A stretch of 64,000 bases of DNA from Pseudovirgaria hyperparasitica (Eukaryota > Ascomycota > Dothideomycetes > Acrospermales > Acrospermaceae). Positions 21,780 to 34,244 of this stretch are shown in pieces; position 1 is the stretch's first letter, and every line of letters begins with the position of its first letter. Location: assembly GCF_010093815.1 (NCBI RefSeq), contig NW_022985569.1:1-64000 (forward strand), written 5' to 3'. Both the position numbers and the translations under genes were made by a program. The notes below the pieces were generated by a model, which ran no database searches, was not told the DNA's origin, and saw only the letters and a program-made list of their open reading frames with translations.

Positions 21780-22040
21780 TAGATACATACATATCCATAT
21801 CCATATCCATAGTCCATAGTCCATATCCATAGTCCATATCCATAGTCCATATCCATAATCCACATCCATAATCCACATCCATAGTCCCTATCCATAGTCC
21901 CTATCCATAGTCCATAATCCATAATCCATCCAAGACTATCTCAACAACGATAATCCATAGTCCATATCCATAATCCATCCAAGACTATCTCCACAACGAT
22001 AATCCACATCCATATCCATAATCCATAATCCAATCCACGA
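21780..22040. repeat. Degenerate CCATA-type repeat array
   Basis: Alternating CATATC, CATAGTC and CATAATC words, plus two copies of a longer unit containing CCAAGACTATCTC and ACAACGATAATCCA (about 21930 and 21975). This is a decayed satellite next to the younger minisatellite. Confidence 0.85.
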
Positions 22041-22121
22041 CTATCCCCACAACGCCACGCTGTGATGACGATGATGAAACATATAACATGCAACTTATTG
22101 TCTTCCCACCAGATCCCATAT

Positions 22122-22148
22122 AATCAATCAATCAATCAATCAATCAAT
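22122..22148. repeat. (CAAT)n microsatellite
   Basis: Six to seven perfect tetranucleotide units in the 3' flank of RRN3. Confidence 0.9.
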
Positions 22149-22232
22149 ATGACCACCCCTCCGCCAAGGGACGAATTACTGCTTTTATACTTTGCGTCGC
22201 AAGATCCTTTTTCCTCTTTCTTTTTATTCCAA

Positions 22233-24427
22233 TCACATGCTCGTCTCCGTCTCCGTCGCCGTGCCTTCCTCGTCCACCTCGTTCTCATCCTCACCTTCGC
22301 CACCATCACTCCCATCAACATCCTCCTCCCCCTCCTCCTCCTCATCATCATCATCATCCTCGCTATCCTCGCTATCCTCGCTATCCTCCTCCTCCTCCTC
22401 CTCAGCATCATCCAGCCCCGGAATCCGCTTCCACTCGACATAGTCGCCAACCAACCACCTCTTACTCCTCGGCAGCCGATACGGATCAAAGGGGAAATAG
22501 CTCTCGAGCTGAAACTGCGCGTCGCCAGAACGCCCACTAAGCGCCGTTTCGCGCGCGCCAATCTGCACCTTACTCGCGCCTCCTCCTCCTCCCGACGACA
22601 ACGCGCCCACACCGCCAGACCCGTTGGGTCCAGAGCCGGGCATGTGGCCGAGGCGGACACGCATGTTCGTCTGCAGCTTGGAGTAGACGTAGCTGAACTG
22701 GGTGAAGTTTGCGATGCGGGCGAACTGGGCGACGACGTCGGGTGCGCAGACCTTGAGTGGGTTGAAGCGCGAGTGGAGCAGGGTGCGGTCGAGCTTGGCG
22801 CGGACGTCGGCGTGCCAGTCAAAGTCGTGGCCTTCTGCGAGGGCGATGTCGGGCGTGGAGCAGTTTGCGAATGTCTCTGCGTTGCGCGGCGAGCGTGTGC
22901 AGATAAGGTCGCGCCAGCGGAAGCAGAAGATGTAGAGGAGGGCTTGCACTTGCGCGTAGAAGGGGGCGTAGCGCGCGCGATCGGGCCCGGGGCAGGTCGC
23001 TTCGTTGTGGCGGCGGTAGCGGTCGACGCAGTCTGTGAGGAGGGCGAAGAGGGTGCGGACAACTGGGGCGGAGATGTGTGCTCCTCGGGCCACGAAGGAG
23101 GCGAGGTATGATGCTGCAGCGATGCGCTCCATTGTCGAGCGTGAGTGGGTCGAGTCGATGGTGATGTGGGCCGTGCGGGAGATGAAGGCCTCGGCGAAGT
23201 CAGGTCGGGTTTGGGCGTAGTGGAAGAGGAGGAATTGGACGTGACGGGTGCGTTCGGTGGAGAGGATATCCGAGGCGAATTGGTTCAGGAGGAAAGTAAA
23301 GGACGCGTTGGAGGCGTAGCCACCGTGCACAAAGATGTCATGGTAGTGGGAAAAGACCATGTCAAGTAGTGTATCGAGCTTTTTGGCCTTTTCCTTGAGG
23401 ATCGCGAGCCGCTGGGCTTCGTCGTCTTCATCACTTCCGTCGCTCGAGACTGATTCCCCGTCGCTATCCGAGTCGACATCGTCGTCTTTGATATCGTCGT
23501 TCATTTCATTGACAAGGTCCTCGCCAACACCGTCTTCGAGCTCGTCAAGGTCCGCCTGGATAGCGTTGTCAATCTTCACTAGCTGCTGCATAATAAGTCG
23601 TTGTATCTCGCCATTAAGACTGGTGTGATGGCCGGCAACTTTGAAAAGATTGCTTATATAGTTTGCCAGATATTTGGTGGAATCGTCAATGTGCGGAAAT
23701 CCTTCGTCGAGTATATGTTTGAGTGTAGTTGCCGAAGATGGGACCTTGGTATATATATCTTCAAGACAAGTGTGAGCTCGCTCCCAGATCTCTGTCCGTG
23801 TGATGGTTGGATCGTCCGGGTGTCGCCAACTGGCACGGGGAGCTGATTGCAGTTCAGTCAATGTCTGCCAGCTTGTGCCTCTCCAATCGCACACGACTTA
23901 CGATGACTGAATATAGAGGCAACCTCCTTGTACATGGCCTCACAGTACCCCATATGAGCCGTACCCACAGTCTGAATGAAAGCGCGAAACGCCCGCACAA
24001 AAGCGTCATCCCGGATCGCCCAGTTGCACCCAAGCACGGCGTACACAACACCCGAGAACTTCCGGTCCAGCCGCGCACTCTCAGACGTCAGAGCAATCAG
24101 GTATTTCCGCAACAGGCTGCTGGTCGGGGCGTCTTCGTCCATGGGCTTCACCTTGAACAGCCGGACAATCTGGTCGTAGGCGGCGCTGTCGTCGCTGTCT
24201 GCGCGCTGGACCAGGGCTCGCTTCACCTCCTCGCGGACGAGGTCCATGCCCTTCTCCTTGAAGCCGGGCAGCGCATGCTCTTGGATCTCATCGTTGAACG
24301 CTACTCGAGGTTTTTTGGTGCGGCTTGCGTCGGGCGACGGTGTTGTGTCTGAGAGTTTGCGTTTGAGGATTGGCTTGTGGGGCTGCGGGTCCATTGTATG
24401 GTTACGAACGGTAGCAATAGATACCAT
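22233..24427 (-). CDS. RRN3: RNA polymerase I transcription initiation factor RRN3 (TIF-IA)
   Basis: Exons at 24427-23902 and 23842-22233 give 711 residues. The 59-nt intron has GTAAGT, a CTGAAC branch site and a CAG acceptor. An in-frame ATG at 24394 (MDPQPHKPILKRK) has the better context and may be the true start. The body shows HEAT-like helices of the RRN3 family and recognisable blocks: SLLRKYLIALTSESARLDRKF, LLFHYAQTRPDFAEAFI, ASYLASFVARGAHI, FTQFSYVYSKLQTNMRV, and near the end YFPFDPYRLPRSK. An acidic Asp/Glu/Ser loop at about 310-345 and an acidic tail of roughly 60 residues, coded by TCC/TCA-type repeats on the plus strand, are also typical. RRN3 bridges Pol I to the rDNA core factor in the nucleolus and is growth-regulated by phosphorylation. 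Confidence 0.92.
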
Positions 24428-24804
24428 GATGACGTCGCAGCGATTTCTGCTCGCTGCTACACTACATGGCAGTTGATATTTGGAATAGAGGGGTGAAGAA
24501 GGCGGAGGACGATGACCTACGAGAAAGTTGAGTCGTGTGGGCGGTAAGGCGAGTGGAGCAACCAGGCTAACGTCAAAATCTATCCGCCCCGCTTTATTTT
24601 CTCAGTGATGGCGCGTGCACTACAGCCAATCAAAGCCGCCTTACATAAAGTGAATCAGTATTGCTCATGCGACACAACATCGTGTTTGGAAACAAACGTA
24701 CGATACGACAGGTCTCGTATATTCTGGAGTGATCTTAGCATGCTATGTGCCACACCTAACTTTTCCCTTCTTTTATGTCCAATTCTAGTAATATGTAGCA
24801 TTCA
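24428..24804. other. Intergenic region between RRN3 and MPH1
   Basis: 377 bp between two minus-strand genes, carrying the RRN3 promoter and the MPH1 3' flank. No gene is seen. Confidence 0.5.
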
Positions 24805-27800
24805 TCATTCCTCGCTGTCGTCCGAGTCAACAACCCGTCTCAGCCGTTTCCTCCCAGCCTGCTGGGCAACTACTACAGGGCCTTCTTCTTCGTTCTCGCT
24901 GCTAACATCCAGCACCTCCGCAGGTGGCACCGCACCCTTCTTCCGAGGCCGTGCAAACGACGTAGCATCCGGTAGCTCCTCATCACTGTCATCATTGTCG
25001 TGGACGCTACTGCTGAATAGATGGCTGGGTCTGATTCGTGACGGCGGAGGCGGAGAAGACGTCGCGATTGGCACCGGCTCGAGATCGTCCGCGATGAAGT
25101 CTGCAAGCTCAGAGTCTGGCACGTCGTCTTCTTCGTCTTCGCCAGACGTGTCGGAGTCGCCTAATGAGACTGCTTGTGAAAGGAAGCGCATGCGAGGGTC
25201 TGTGGCTGGAGGACTGCTGCTTCGCCCATCTGCCACCATGTCATCCTCAATCATGTCGGAGACACGATTGCTGACTGTCGTTTTTGCTCCCCGGCGCGGC
25301 GCCTTAGGTGCCTTTGGTGTTTTGGGAGCCTTGGGAGCTCTCGGTGCTCGAGGAGCCTTCGGCGCCTTCGTATGCTTGGGTAGAGGAAGGGTGTCCATGT
25401 CGACATCAAACTCTACAATCTCGACTGCATCGCGCACCATGTCGACATCCATATTGATAAAGTCTCTCGGTAGTCCAAGATCTTCTTCCGAAGTCGTATC
25501 CAAAGTCACTCCCATGTCCTCCCATCTACTTACTCGCGCAGCGTCGACAGTAGACATTGCATTGACTGCCTTTACGAAGCCCTTTGAAGCCCTGCCTGGA
25601 GACTTGAACGCTATCGTACGATACGGCTGCCGCTGACGCTCGGGGTAGCGCGTCAGATTCGGCAGAGTTATGACCTCGGAGTCATCAGTAACACTCAGGT
25701 ACCTATCGAGCTGTGCTTCTTCGCTGGGACTAAGCACGAGCTCACTTAGTGGCGGGTTGATGGCTATGTCGTCGCGTGGCGCTGCCTGGGCTTTGGCTTT
25801 TGCGGGTTTATGATTTTGAGATAGCTCAACAAAAACAGGATCGTCGTTTAGCCGCGACACGCTCACGAATCCAGTGATGGCGCCGTCGGGCATGTTGAAC
25901 TTCTTAGGAGGGCGCTTTGGTGCACGTCCGCCACGCTTCTTGGGTTCTGGAAGGCCTTCTTGTGAATTTTCCAGTGGTATATCTACCACGCGCTTGTCGA
26001 CGAGGGGCTGGAACTCCTTGGGAACAATTCTGCGATTACGGTCGTCGTGAAAGGTGAATCTAGTGCCATTGGCAATCATTTCTTGCATCTTCTCATAATT
26101 GTCCTTGGCTTTGGCCGCGTCCGTCTCTTCTTTGCCTTTCATCTGGAGCAGAATGATCTTGCCCGCCCGCTTGCGACCTGTTCTGCCCATCCGCTGAAGC
26201 ATCCGTATGGGCGACGCCTTCGAGTCGTAGCAGACGATCAGATCAATCTCGCCGATATCGAGGCCTTCTTCGCCGATAGAGGTCGCAACAAGCGTGTTGT
26301 ATGCACCAGTCTTGAACTTGTGCATGATTTCGAGCTGGTACTTCTGGTCCATGCCGTCCGAGTTGCGCGACGCTGCCTGTCCGACAAACACATGGGCCCG
26401 GATCATGGGTTCGTGGCGCTTCAGCACGCGTACAATGTCCTCAGCGCTGTCTCTCCAATGCGCAAAGATCATGACTCTGGTGCTCGAGGGCGGTTGGCAG
26501 TCAAGTCCGCGGCCGTCGCCTGCATCCATGAAATGCGTCAAGACGCGCTGTGTGAGGAACTCCAGCTTCGGGTGCCCAATGAAGTCTGGAAGATTGTTCC
26601 ATGTCCGCAGACGGGACATCATCTTTTGGAAGTCTTCATTCTGGACGATTTCTTTTCTGTACTTTCCGCCATTGGTGTCCCCTTGGTCTTGGAAATGTTG
26701 CAGTCCAGAGTAGAAGGGTCGCATGCCATGATATTTGAGGAGATCCATGCTATGAGCCAGACTGGCCAACGTCGAAAATATTGTTTTGACCATGCCCTTC
26801 ACAGCGTATGGAGCCTTTCTGCCCGCGTCCGAAGCGAACCACTGGCCCATTGCTTTGGTGAGGCCGAAGGGGGTAAGAGCGATGGGATCCTTGACCCAAT
26901 ATGCATTTTGGCCGTTTAGTCGAGCCAACACAGGTCGCACAGCTTTCGAGTAGAGGTCCATGCACATTTCCATCTCGTCTGTGTTGTCGAACACATGCTT
27001 GTCGATTTGTCTATGGTAGACGTATTGGCGAATGTCAAGAGACTGTTCTGTCCGTATCTCCACTCTCGAAATGTCGAGGCTGTCAATGACCTCCTGGACA
27101 GATTCGACATCCGAGCCAGGCGTAGCGGTCAGGGCAAGTACCCTAAAGCTCTGATTGAAGCGACGCACGAACTTGACGATCTCGGCATAGGCATATGCTC
27201 CCGTGGCTTTGTGGGCTTCGTCGATGACTATCAGGATGAGCCTTTTCGGGTCGCAGATGCCAGATTTCAGATCATTGATCATGGTTTGGGGAGTCATGAA
27301 GAAGACTCGCTTCGACGACCACTCCTCGGCACGGAGACCCGGGCTCACACCGCCCGTGAGCATTGAGGTGTCGGAGCGCGGAATACCTGCAATCCCAAAA
27401 CATGCCTGAACCTGCTGAGACACAAGAGGCTTGGTCGGCGCGACAAAGACAATCTGCGCGCTTTTCGTCCAGCGATACCAGTTGAGCATGATGGTTGCAG
27501 CGATGAAAGTCTTTCCCAGACCCGTCGGCAGAGCGACGAGTAGGTTGTGGAACAATCCTCGCTGCACAATGTTAAATTGATAATCACGAATCGAGCCAAT
27601 GTTGATGGGATATATCCAAGTCGTCATTGCGTCTATATTCAACTGGTGGTGGGTTGGAGGCTCATCCTGTGCTGGCTTTGCATGATCCAGGCGGTTGTTG
27701 AGCTGCGATGCCGGTCTGGCTTCCAGGCCCCGACCGAACAGCGTGGTTTGACGTAGACCTGTCTGTGGTGCTGCAACGACTCCGCCAACGCCTGCCCGCG

Positions 27801-28517
27801 AGGATTGCGATTTCTGCGGTGATGATGATGAGTAGTCAAATGCATCCGACGGGATATCAGCAAGCTCTCCATTTGTGTCAAAACCAGTAGTGAATCTGGG
27901 TCTCATCAGTGACTCGGTCCATGCAAATGCTAGCAAAGAGAAGCTGACCGCGGTATTACTAGAGACTCAAACGCATCGTCTGAATCAGAACATTCGGCGG
28001 CCCCAACTTGAGGTGTCTGCTTCTTCTTCTTCTTTGATGGTGGGAGGCCGACGCCAGTACGGCTGACGTAGCCATTCCTGTGAGGCGAGTCACTGCTCGG
28101 GATCTGTGAGGCAGTATATTGATAGGTGGGAACTTTAGTAGACGTCTTCACGACTGCTTTACGAGCACCAGGGCGCTGGAGTTTTGATCCATGTGCTACC
28201 CCTCCTCCATTAACCTTCCCAGCGGCAGGTCTAGGAGGTGGCGCAAATCGATTCTTCATGGCATGCAATTCACTCGCGAGCGGAGCTGGACCGGATGCAT
28301 TTGCAGACTTCTCACGCCCGAAGCCATAGGCATTGAGGCTGCCATTTGCGTAGCCAGTGCGACTGTCAAGCTTGAGGCGCTTGGCCGGACGTGGCGAGTC
28401 CTCGAAATCGGCAGCGGCAGCGGCAGCGGCAGCATCTGTTGGAGCATCTCCAGTGAGCAGTCCTGTGGCAGCGATAAGGTCATCGTCGTCGAAATCGCCA
28501 TAGTCGCTGTCGGGCAT
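24805..28517 (-). CDS. MPH1: FANCM-family ATP-dependent DNA helicase Mph1
   Basis: Exons at 28517-27960 and 27912-24805 give about 1221 residues. The 47-nt intron (GTAATA...GAG) is my best frame-preserving choice, and its acceptor and branch site are weak. Exon 1 encodes a disordered start ([18 protein letters not shown]). Superfamily-2 helicase motifs follow: [13 protein letters not shown] (Q-like), Walker A LPTGLGKT at about 314-321, [12 protein letters not shown] (Ia), [10 protein letters not shown] (DEAH, about 417-420), LALTATPG (III), and in lobe 2 [20 protein letters not shown] and [15 protein letters not shown] (V-VI). The tail is acidic and disordered. Mph1 remodels replication forks and dissolves D-loops during interstrand-crosslink repair and recombination. 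All catalytic motifs are intact. Confidence 0.92.
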
Positions 28518-29289
28518 TGTGTTGAGCCATTAATTCTGCGTGCGCGCGTGATTGAGCAATCAATGTTGATGATGCTCGCGTCGGCCTTGGGGTGAGGTGA
28601 GGTTGAGTAGTTGCCTTGGATGTAAGGCATCAAGACGCGTCTCATCTCACGCGCCTGCGATTGATTGTTGTTCCTGTGATATCTAAGGAGCAGGCATGCA
28701 CTAACATTTCGGCCATCTCCTGCAAACAGTGGGCAGTATCTGCCATTCCATCGTGTTTCTCACGCAAGAAGAGTCTGCTGAAGAGTAATCATCTCCATCT
28801 CCAACATCAGCATCCTACGCACGTACTTGTATGCACGATGCATCGTACTTTGTTGATCTGAGATTCGATTTCTGCGGGGAACCTGCTCCTTAAGAACGGG
28901 CGCCCCTTGAAACCCAGACTGGCCAGCCAGTCCTTGCCTTGTGACAGTAATTAAAATTCCCACAGGCGGCGCTAAGATGAGCAGAAAGGGGAAAGGGAGT
29001 GTTGGAGTGGTCTGAGAACCTTGTTTGGGGCCTTGTCTGGCCTTGTTTTTATGCGGCGACAATTGCCAGTTCCAATAATTTCCATTTCCCTCTAATTTGG
29101 GTGACATTTCGCGGCAAACTAAAACCCTTCGTTTTCCCGCTCCTCTTGCACACACTCGTTCACTCACTCACTCACTCACACACTCGTTACTCTTTTTCTT
29201 ACATTCGCTTTCAACAGACACTTTTTCTTCCTTCCAAACCTTCAAATCTCACTTCTAAACCACTAAATCTCTCATCCAAACCACCGAAA
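28518..29289. promoter_or_regulatory. Divergent upstream region of MPH1 and the GPI-type gene
   Basis: 772 bp between divergent starts. CT-rich leader DNA with CACT repeats (29159-29190) precedes the plus-strand ATG. No coding frame is supported. Confidence 0.45.
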
Positions 29290-29871
29290 ATGAAGTTCTC
29301 CACCCTCGCCCTCACCACCTTCGCCGCCGCCGTCTGCGCCCAAGACGCGCCCACAACCGTCCACTCGGCCCCCTCCATGACCGTCTCCCTCCGGCCCGAA
29401 GTCTCGTGCGTGAACGCCTGTCCGATCGGCGACGTCAACTGCCAGGCCCGCTGCGTCGGCGTGCCCTTCCCCGACGAGAACCAGACCAACCAGACCAACG
29501 AGTGCGCCGGCAAGTGCGACCAGGGCGACGGCTCCCCCGAGGCCACGGAGAAGTTCTCGCAGTGTGTGCAGGGCTGCATCTCGTCGTACTTTTTGACTGC
29601 GACGGCCGCGCCGACGGCGGGTGGTGCCGCGCCGAGTGGTGGTGCTGCGCCGACGGGTGCGGGTCAGACTACGGGGCCTTCGTCGGGTGAGTTTTTGCGA
29701 TGGGTTGAGGGGTTGAGGTGTGATTGATGCTGATTGTGATGCTTAGGATCGCCGTCTGAGACTGGTAGCGGTGCGCAGCCGTCTGGCTCGCAGGGCGCTG
29801 CTGCTGGAAGCGTGCAGATGAATGTTGCGACTGGCTTTGTCGGTCTGTTCATGGCCATGCTTGCTCTCTAA
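29290..29871 (+). CDS. Small cysteine-rich, probably GPI-anchored surface protein
   Basis: Exons at 29290-29686 and 29747-29871 (60-nt intron, GTGAGT...TAG) give 173 residues. The start MKFSTLALTTFAAAVCAQ is a clear signal peptide. The mature part has eight cysteines in four pairs (CVNAC, CQARC, CAGKC, CVQGC) with a tandem NQTNQTN sequon pair. A Ser/Gly/Ala/Thr-rich stalk follows, then a hydrophobic C-terminus (ATGFVGLFMAMLAL) after small residues, as in GPI-anchor signals. Such proteins are tethered to the plasma membrane or wall. The Cys pattern matches a family I recall as conserved in filamentous ascomycetes, but I know no assigned function. The CT-rich leader suggests strong expression. 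Confidence 0.85.
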
Positions 29872-32800
29872 GACAGACATGCACGATGCCCATAGTCTTC
29901 TAGCTAAGGTAGTCTGTCACCTCTCCACGACATAATACGACGGTGTGGTCTCGGACTTTCATCATCATCACGAACGATACGTCCGAGCTGAGACGACGGT
30001 TATCTGAAAGGGACGCATTTCAAGGGTTGTAGTATAGTAGTGATTCGGCCTGACTGGCTGTAACCCACGCGCCGGGGGAGGGGGTTCAAATACATGGTAT
30101 AATATGGAGTTTTACTTTTCTACTTTGCGCAAACTGTTTCCGTCGTGCGTGTGCGTGCGTGCATGCGTGCATGCGTACATGTATGCATATATGAACCGAG
30201 TAGCGTGCCGATGATCTCGGTATCGCGTGAGCTGGATGCGTGTGTCACGTGACGTGCATTCGAAACTTACAAGCCCGGTCTGCCAGGGCCCAGTGGTGGC
30301 AGGCATCAAACTCTACTCCGGCCTACCACCACCACCTAATTACCAACAATCATCACTATCATAAAGTATGATTATAGCAACACTCCCACTCCTCGTCTAG
30401 TCGTAGAGTAGTGCTTCTTAAATGCACATGCCATGTGCAAACGTTAATACTGTATCACCCAAAGCTCCCCGGCCGGCCGGAGTTACATACCTGTGCGGGC
30501 ATCAAGTTGGGCTCATGGAAGTCTTGGAGATGCACGCGGTGGTGCGTGTTCTCGGCTGACCTCGGCGGGTTTGCGTGCTGCTTGCTTGCTTGTTTGCTTG
30601 CTTGCTTGGGAGACAGGCGTGTGGTAGGTACATGAGTGTCAGTGTGTGTTGTGCAGTGCTGGCTGGCTGGCTGGCTGGAGGGAGGGAGGATGGGCGGATG
30701 GGCGGATGGCGCAGGTATGGCGCAGGCGGCACTCCGTCTGGCCTTGGGGGATGGATCTACAGAGTATTATCATGTTGAGTGAGTGATGACTGACTGGCTG
30801 ACTGAGTAATGATGGCGAGTAAGCAGTCTATCAAGTATTATATCATCCATTCGCCTGTTACTGTGACTGTGACTGTTACTGTTACTGTTGCTATCACAGG
30901 CCATCCCATCCAACCCCCCAAAGCGCCGCCGTTAGGTTTCAAACAGCGTAAAACGCGCCGGAGCTCGAACAGGTCAAGTCCCAGGTCCCTCCCCCAGGCT
31001 ACTACTACTGGATCCCAGACTAATTAGTATTAATTAGGTCCCTCCCCCCGTGCCTGCACGTCAAAACGGGCGCATCGCATCGTACTTACTTGCTCACGTG
31101 ACGGCGTGGGATTCATTACTAGGACGTACACTCTATAAACGTCTCAAAGTCTTGAAAAGAATGGAGGAAGAAAAGATAAAAAGGAAGAGAAAGCCAAAAG
31201 AAGAGAATGGCGCACTAAGCCCCCGACAAAGCCGTGACACGCTGACTGGTGGGGTTTGGTGATGGCTTGATGACTACGTATGGTATGGTATGGTAAAGTT
31301 CGTGTAGAGTACGATGCGTGGGCTGCTTATTTTTACATACATCCATAGCACTGCCGCTGCTGTTCCTTGCTTTGCTTGGGGGTGTGGCTTAGGACTGCTA
31401 CAGAACAGTACAGTACAGTACAGTACAATACATAACATACCTTACACCCTCCCCGTCCCCCACCCATCCCCTTGGCCCTGTCCTGCCCTGTCCCGCCCCT
31501 GTCTTGCCTTGTAAGTAAGAAGTCAGAAGTTAGAAGTAAGAAAGCGATGCTGACGAAGCCTTGTTCGTTTCGATGCGGTACGTGCGTGCGTGCGGCTGTC
31601 TCATGTCTCTCTCTGCCATGTCTCAATGTTCTTCAATTTATGTACTGTATGTATATCGAAGTGCGCGTTTTAATTGTCTCGTTTGGGTTGGTAGTAGGTA
31701 GGTAGGTAGTGAGTGGTAGGGGTACCCGGGTCCCTCCCACCCCTCCCCGCTTTCTGCGTTTTGAAAGTAATTTTGCTGGCTGTGTGTACTTGCACTTGGA
31801 GGGCTTAGTAAGGGATGAGGCTGTGCTGCTGTGGCAGATGGAGGATACTGCGATATTCCACACTATTCCACATTATTCCCCGTTTCTCTAGCAGATTGCG
31901 TATTCAGTCAGACTGTTGTGTAGCCTTGTTCGAACTGTTATGGTACTTTAGCTCCTACGTCGGTAGGTAGGTAGTAATTCAGTAGTGTTGACTGGCCTTT
32001 TGTCTTTTTCGCGCGTTGGCGGCCAATCCAGGGCAGGCAGGCTGGCAGGCTGGCTTTGTGTCCGATTGCGTGCCCCGGTCCATCCATCAGCCATCAGCCA
32101 TCAGCCATCAGCCATTACAGTATCCACCCGTTGCTGACATTGGGCGGAGTGGCGATTGGATCGGTGGGCGCATCATGTTCGGTGAAGCTTTTTTTTTTCT
32201 TTCTCCACGCTGTTACTTTATGTGCTGTGTGCTCGTGTGTGCTGTCGCTCTGACTTCCTCTGCTGGAGACTAACCCATGTATCTATCGTACTATAATATC
32301 AGGCCCGTTTCTTCTACATCTGAGTGGTGGTTTCATGCGATCCATCGCGCCAGAATAGGCCACGAGCATAACACTTGTTTTGTATGTGCAGTTCAACTGC
32401 CACGACCGAGACGTCTACGTGAAGATAGTATGGATGGAATTAATGAGTGAATGGATGGATGGATGAACTGGCCTCCAGCTCACAGAAGGCTGTGGTCGAG
32501 TGAGTGGATTAATGACTCGACAGAGTTGGGCGGATCTGCAGACTGAGTGACTGCAAGCAAAGTAAAGGGTAATAAATGACGATACTGCGCCCATCGAACG
32601 TCTAAGCGCTTCGAATTGTTCTCATTATCATTCTTCTTCTTCTCCTTCTTCCTCTTCTCTACCATCAAGACGTCCCCTGGCGATATAGGCAAGACTATAG
32701 CTCAATCAGGCCCTTCGAGACAGCAAGCGGCAGAAGTGAAGTGAGTGGGAAGTGAGACTGGGGGTTTTGTGGTGGTGCGTAACAGGACACTAGGCCTAAC

Positions 32801-33425
32801 GCGATCTAGGATACGCTAGACCAGGGTTCTGCAACGCTAGTGCCGCTTTCGGAGGCGATGCGTTCAAAGCACCTCGTGGTTCAAACATCTTCCTGACTTA
32901 GCGACGAGGATTCTTGTCTCATCCTTTCTTCCCCCTCCCCCCTCCCCCGGCTTCAAAATCACATAACGTTTTGCCGGGACTATACTCGACGACTGGCACG
33001 ACACTAAAAGGGCATCTCGCATGGGTGAATGTGTGTGTGTGTATATATGTGTTGTATTTGCCTTATGATCCGTGACTCTAATCAAGTACTCCGGGGAACC
33101 CGCGACGCCCCGGAAGCACGGGTCTGATCAGGCCAAAAGACGAGTCTGGGGGCTAGGGGAGTCGAAAAAGTGCGCGATGGATAGAGACGGGCTTGGGGAG
33201 GGCAGTTCTGATGACGAGAATGGTAGACGGGCGTTTGTTGGGGACGAAAGAGAGATGAAGGGCAGATGGAGGATAGAGAGGACGTGGAAATAGGTGTGGA
33301 AGAAGGGCCCCACGCTGCGGCAGGGTCGCGCGCGCGGATTCGATCTGCGGCCAACGAACATGGAAAATGACATACGTAGGTATTAGTAGTGTAGCTTGGA
33401 GGCGGCAGGACTAGACCACACACAC

Positions 33426-33478
33426 ACACATCTGATGATGATGATGATAATACTACTACTACTGCTGCTGCTGCTGTC
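33426..33478. repeat. Trinucleotide repeat cluster (GAT, ACT, GCT)
   Basis: Successive GAT, ACT and GCT runs in non-coding DNA. Confidence 0.85.
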
Positions 33479-34082
33479 CACGTACTACCAACACTGACCT
33501 GAATTACACGTGGAGCATGATCATGTATGTTTGACTGTAGCTGCACACGCGATCTCTGGCTGGGAGTGTGTGTGTGTGTGGCGCATGGAAGAAGGGTGTT
33601 GTTGTTCCTTGTTCCTGCGGATGGATCCATTAGGTGTGTGGTGGCCATATACACCTACCTCACTTATCGTCGCCGTACGTAGAGAGAGAGAGGCAGAACG
33701 ATGTGGCAGAGACTGCTATAATAACGATAACAATGACGATGATAATGATGAAGAAGAAGATGATGACGATGATAATAATAGCCACTACTACATACATACA
33801 GTACTACTACTACTACAGCCATAACAAGAGGCATGGGACAGGCTCGGCACGCCGCCGCGTAGGTCCATGTTTTAATCGTTCTATTACTGTATTACTTGCA
33901 TCCATCACATCAGGTTCTGCTCTTGGCTTTTCTTCTCTTCTTCCTCTTGTTCTTCTTCTCCAGTCTTGGAGCCCCAGAGCCGCCGTCTCTCTCTCTCTCT
34001 CTCTCTTCATCTGCTTCATCTGCTTCATCATCCTCTTCTTCTACTTCTTTTTTTCTCCATCTCCATCTTCCCCATCTTCCCC

Positions 34083-34112
34083 AATCCGTCCATCCATCCA
34101 TCCATCCATCCA
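34083..34112. repeat. (CATC)n microsatellite
   Basis: Tandem CATC units in the presumed SNT2 upstream region. Confidence 0.88.
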
Positions 34113-34176
34113 TCTTCCTCCCTCTCCCTCCCACTCACTACACTTACTCTCCCACATCTCCGCTGCCATCCAAGCT

Positions 34177-34244
34177 TACTACTACTACCACTACCACTAC
34201 CACTACCACTACCACTACCACTACCACTACCACTACCACCACTA
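34177..34244. repeat. (CTACCA)n hexamer repeat
   Basis: About nine near-perfect CTACCA units preceded by CTA units. Confidence 0.9.

Larger units (their letters stand above)
21021..22232. other. Satellite-rich convergent intergenic region
   Basis: This region lies between the 3' ends of the Pal1 gene and RRN3. Apart from about 500 bp of 3' flank it is filled by a 16-bp minisatellite, an assembly gap, a degenerate CCATA-type repeat and a CAAT tetranucleotide run, each listed separately. There is no gene. Confidence 0.8.

Noticed and set aside
22062-23111. 349-codon plus-strand frame opposite RRN3
   Set aside because: It is an antisense shadow of a GC-rich coding exon. RRN3 motifs on the minus strand explain the region.
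22233-28517. Idea of a functional Pol I gene cluster (RRN3, TOP1, RPC40 in one window)
   Set aside because: The genes are spread over 35 kb with unrelated genes between and no shared promoter, so chance placement explains it.
33330-33360. tRNA-like B-box word (GATTCGATC) near a possible stem
   Set aside because: No A box, anticodon arm or pairing acceptor stem is found on either strand. A similar word at 19349 also fails.
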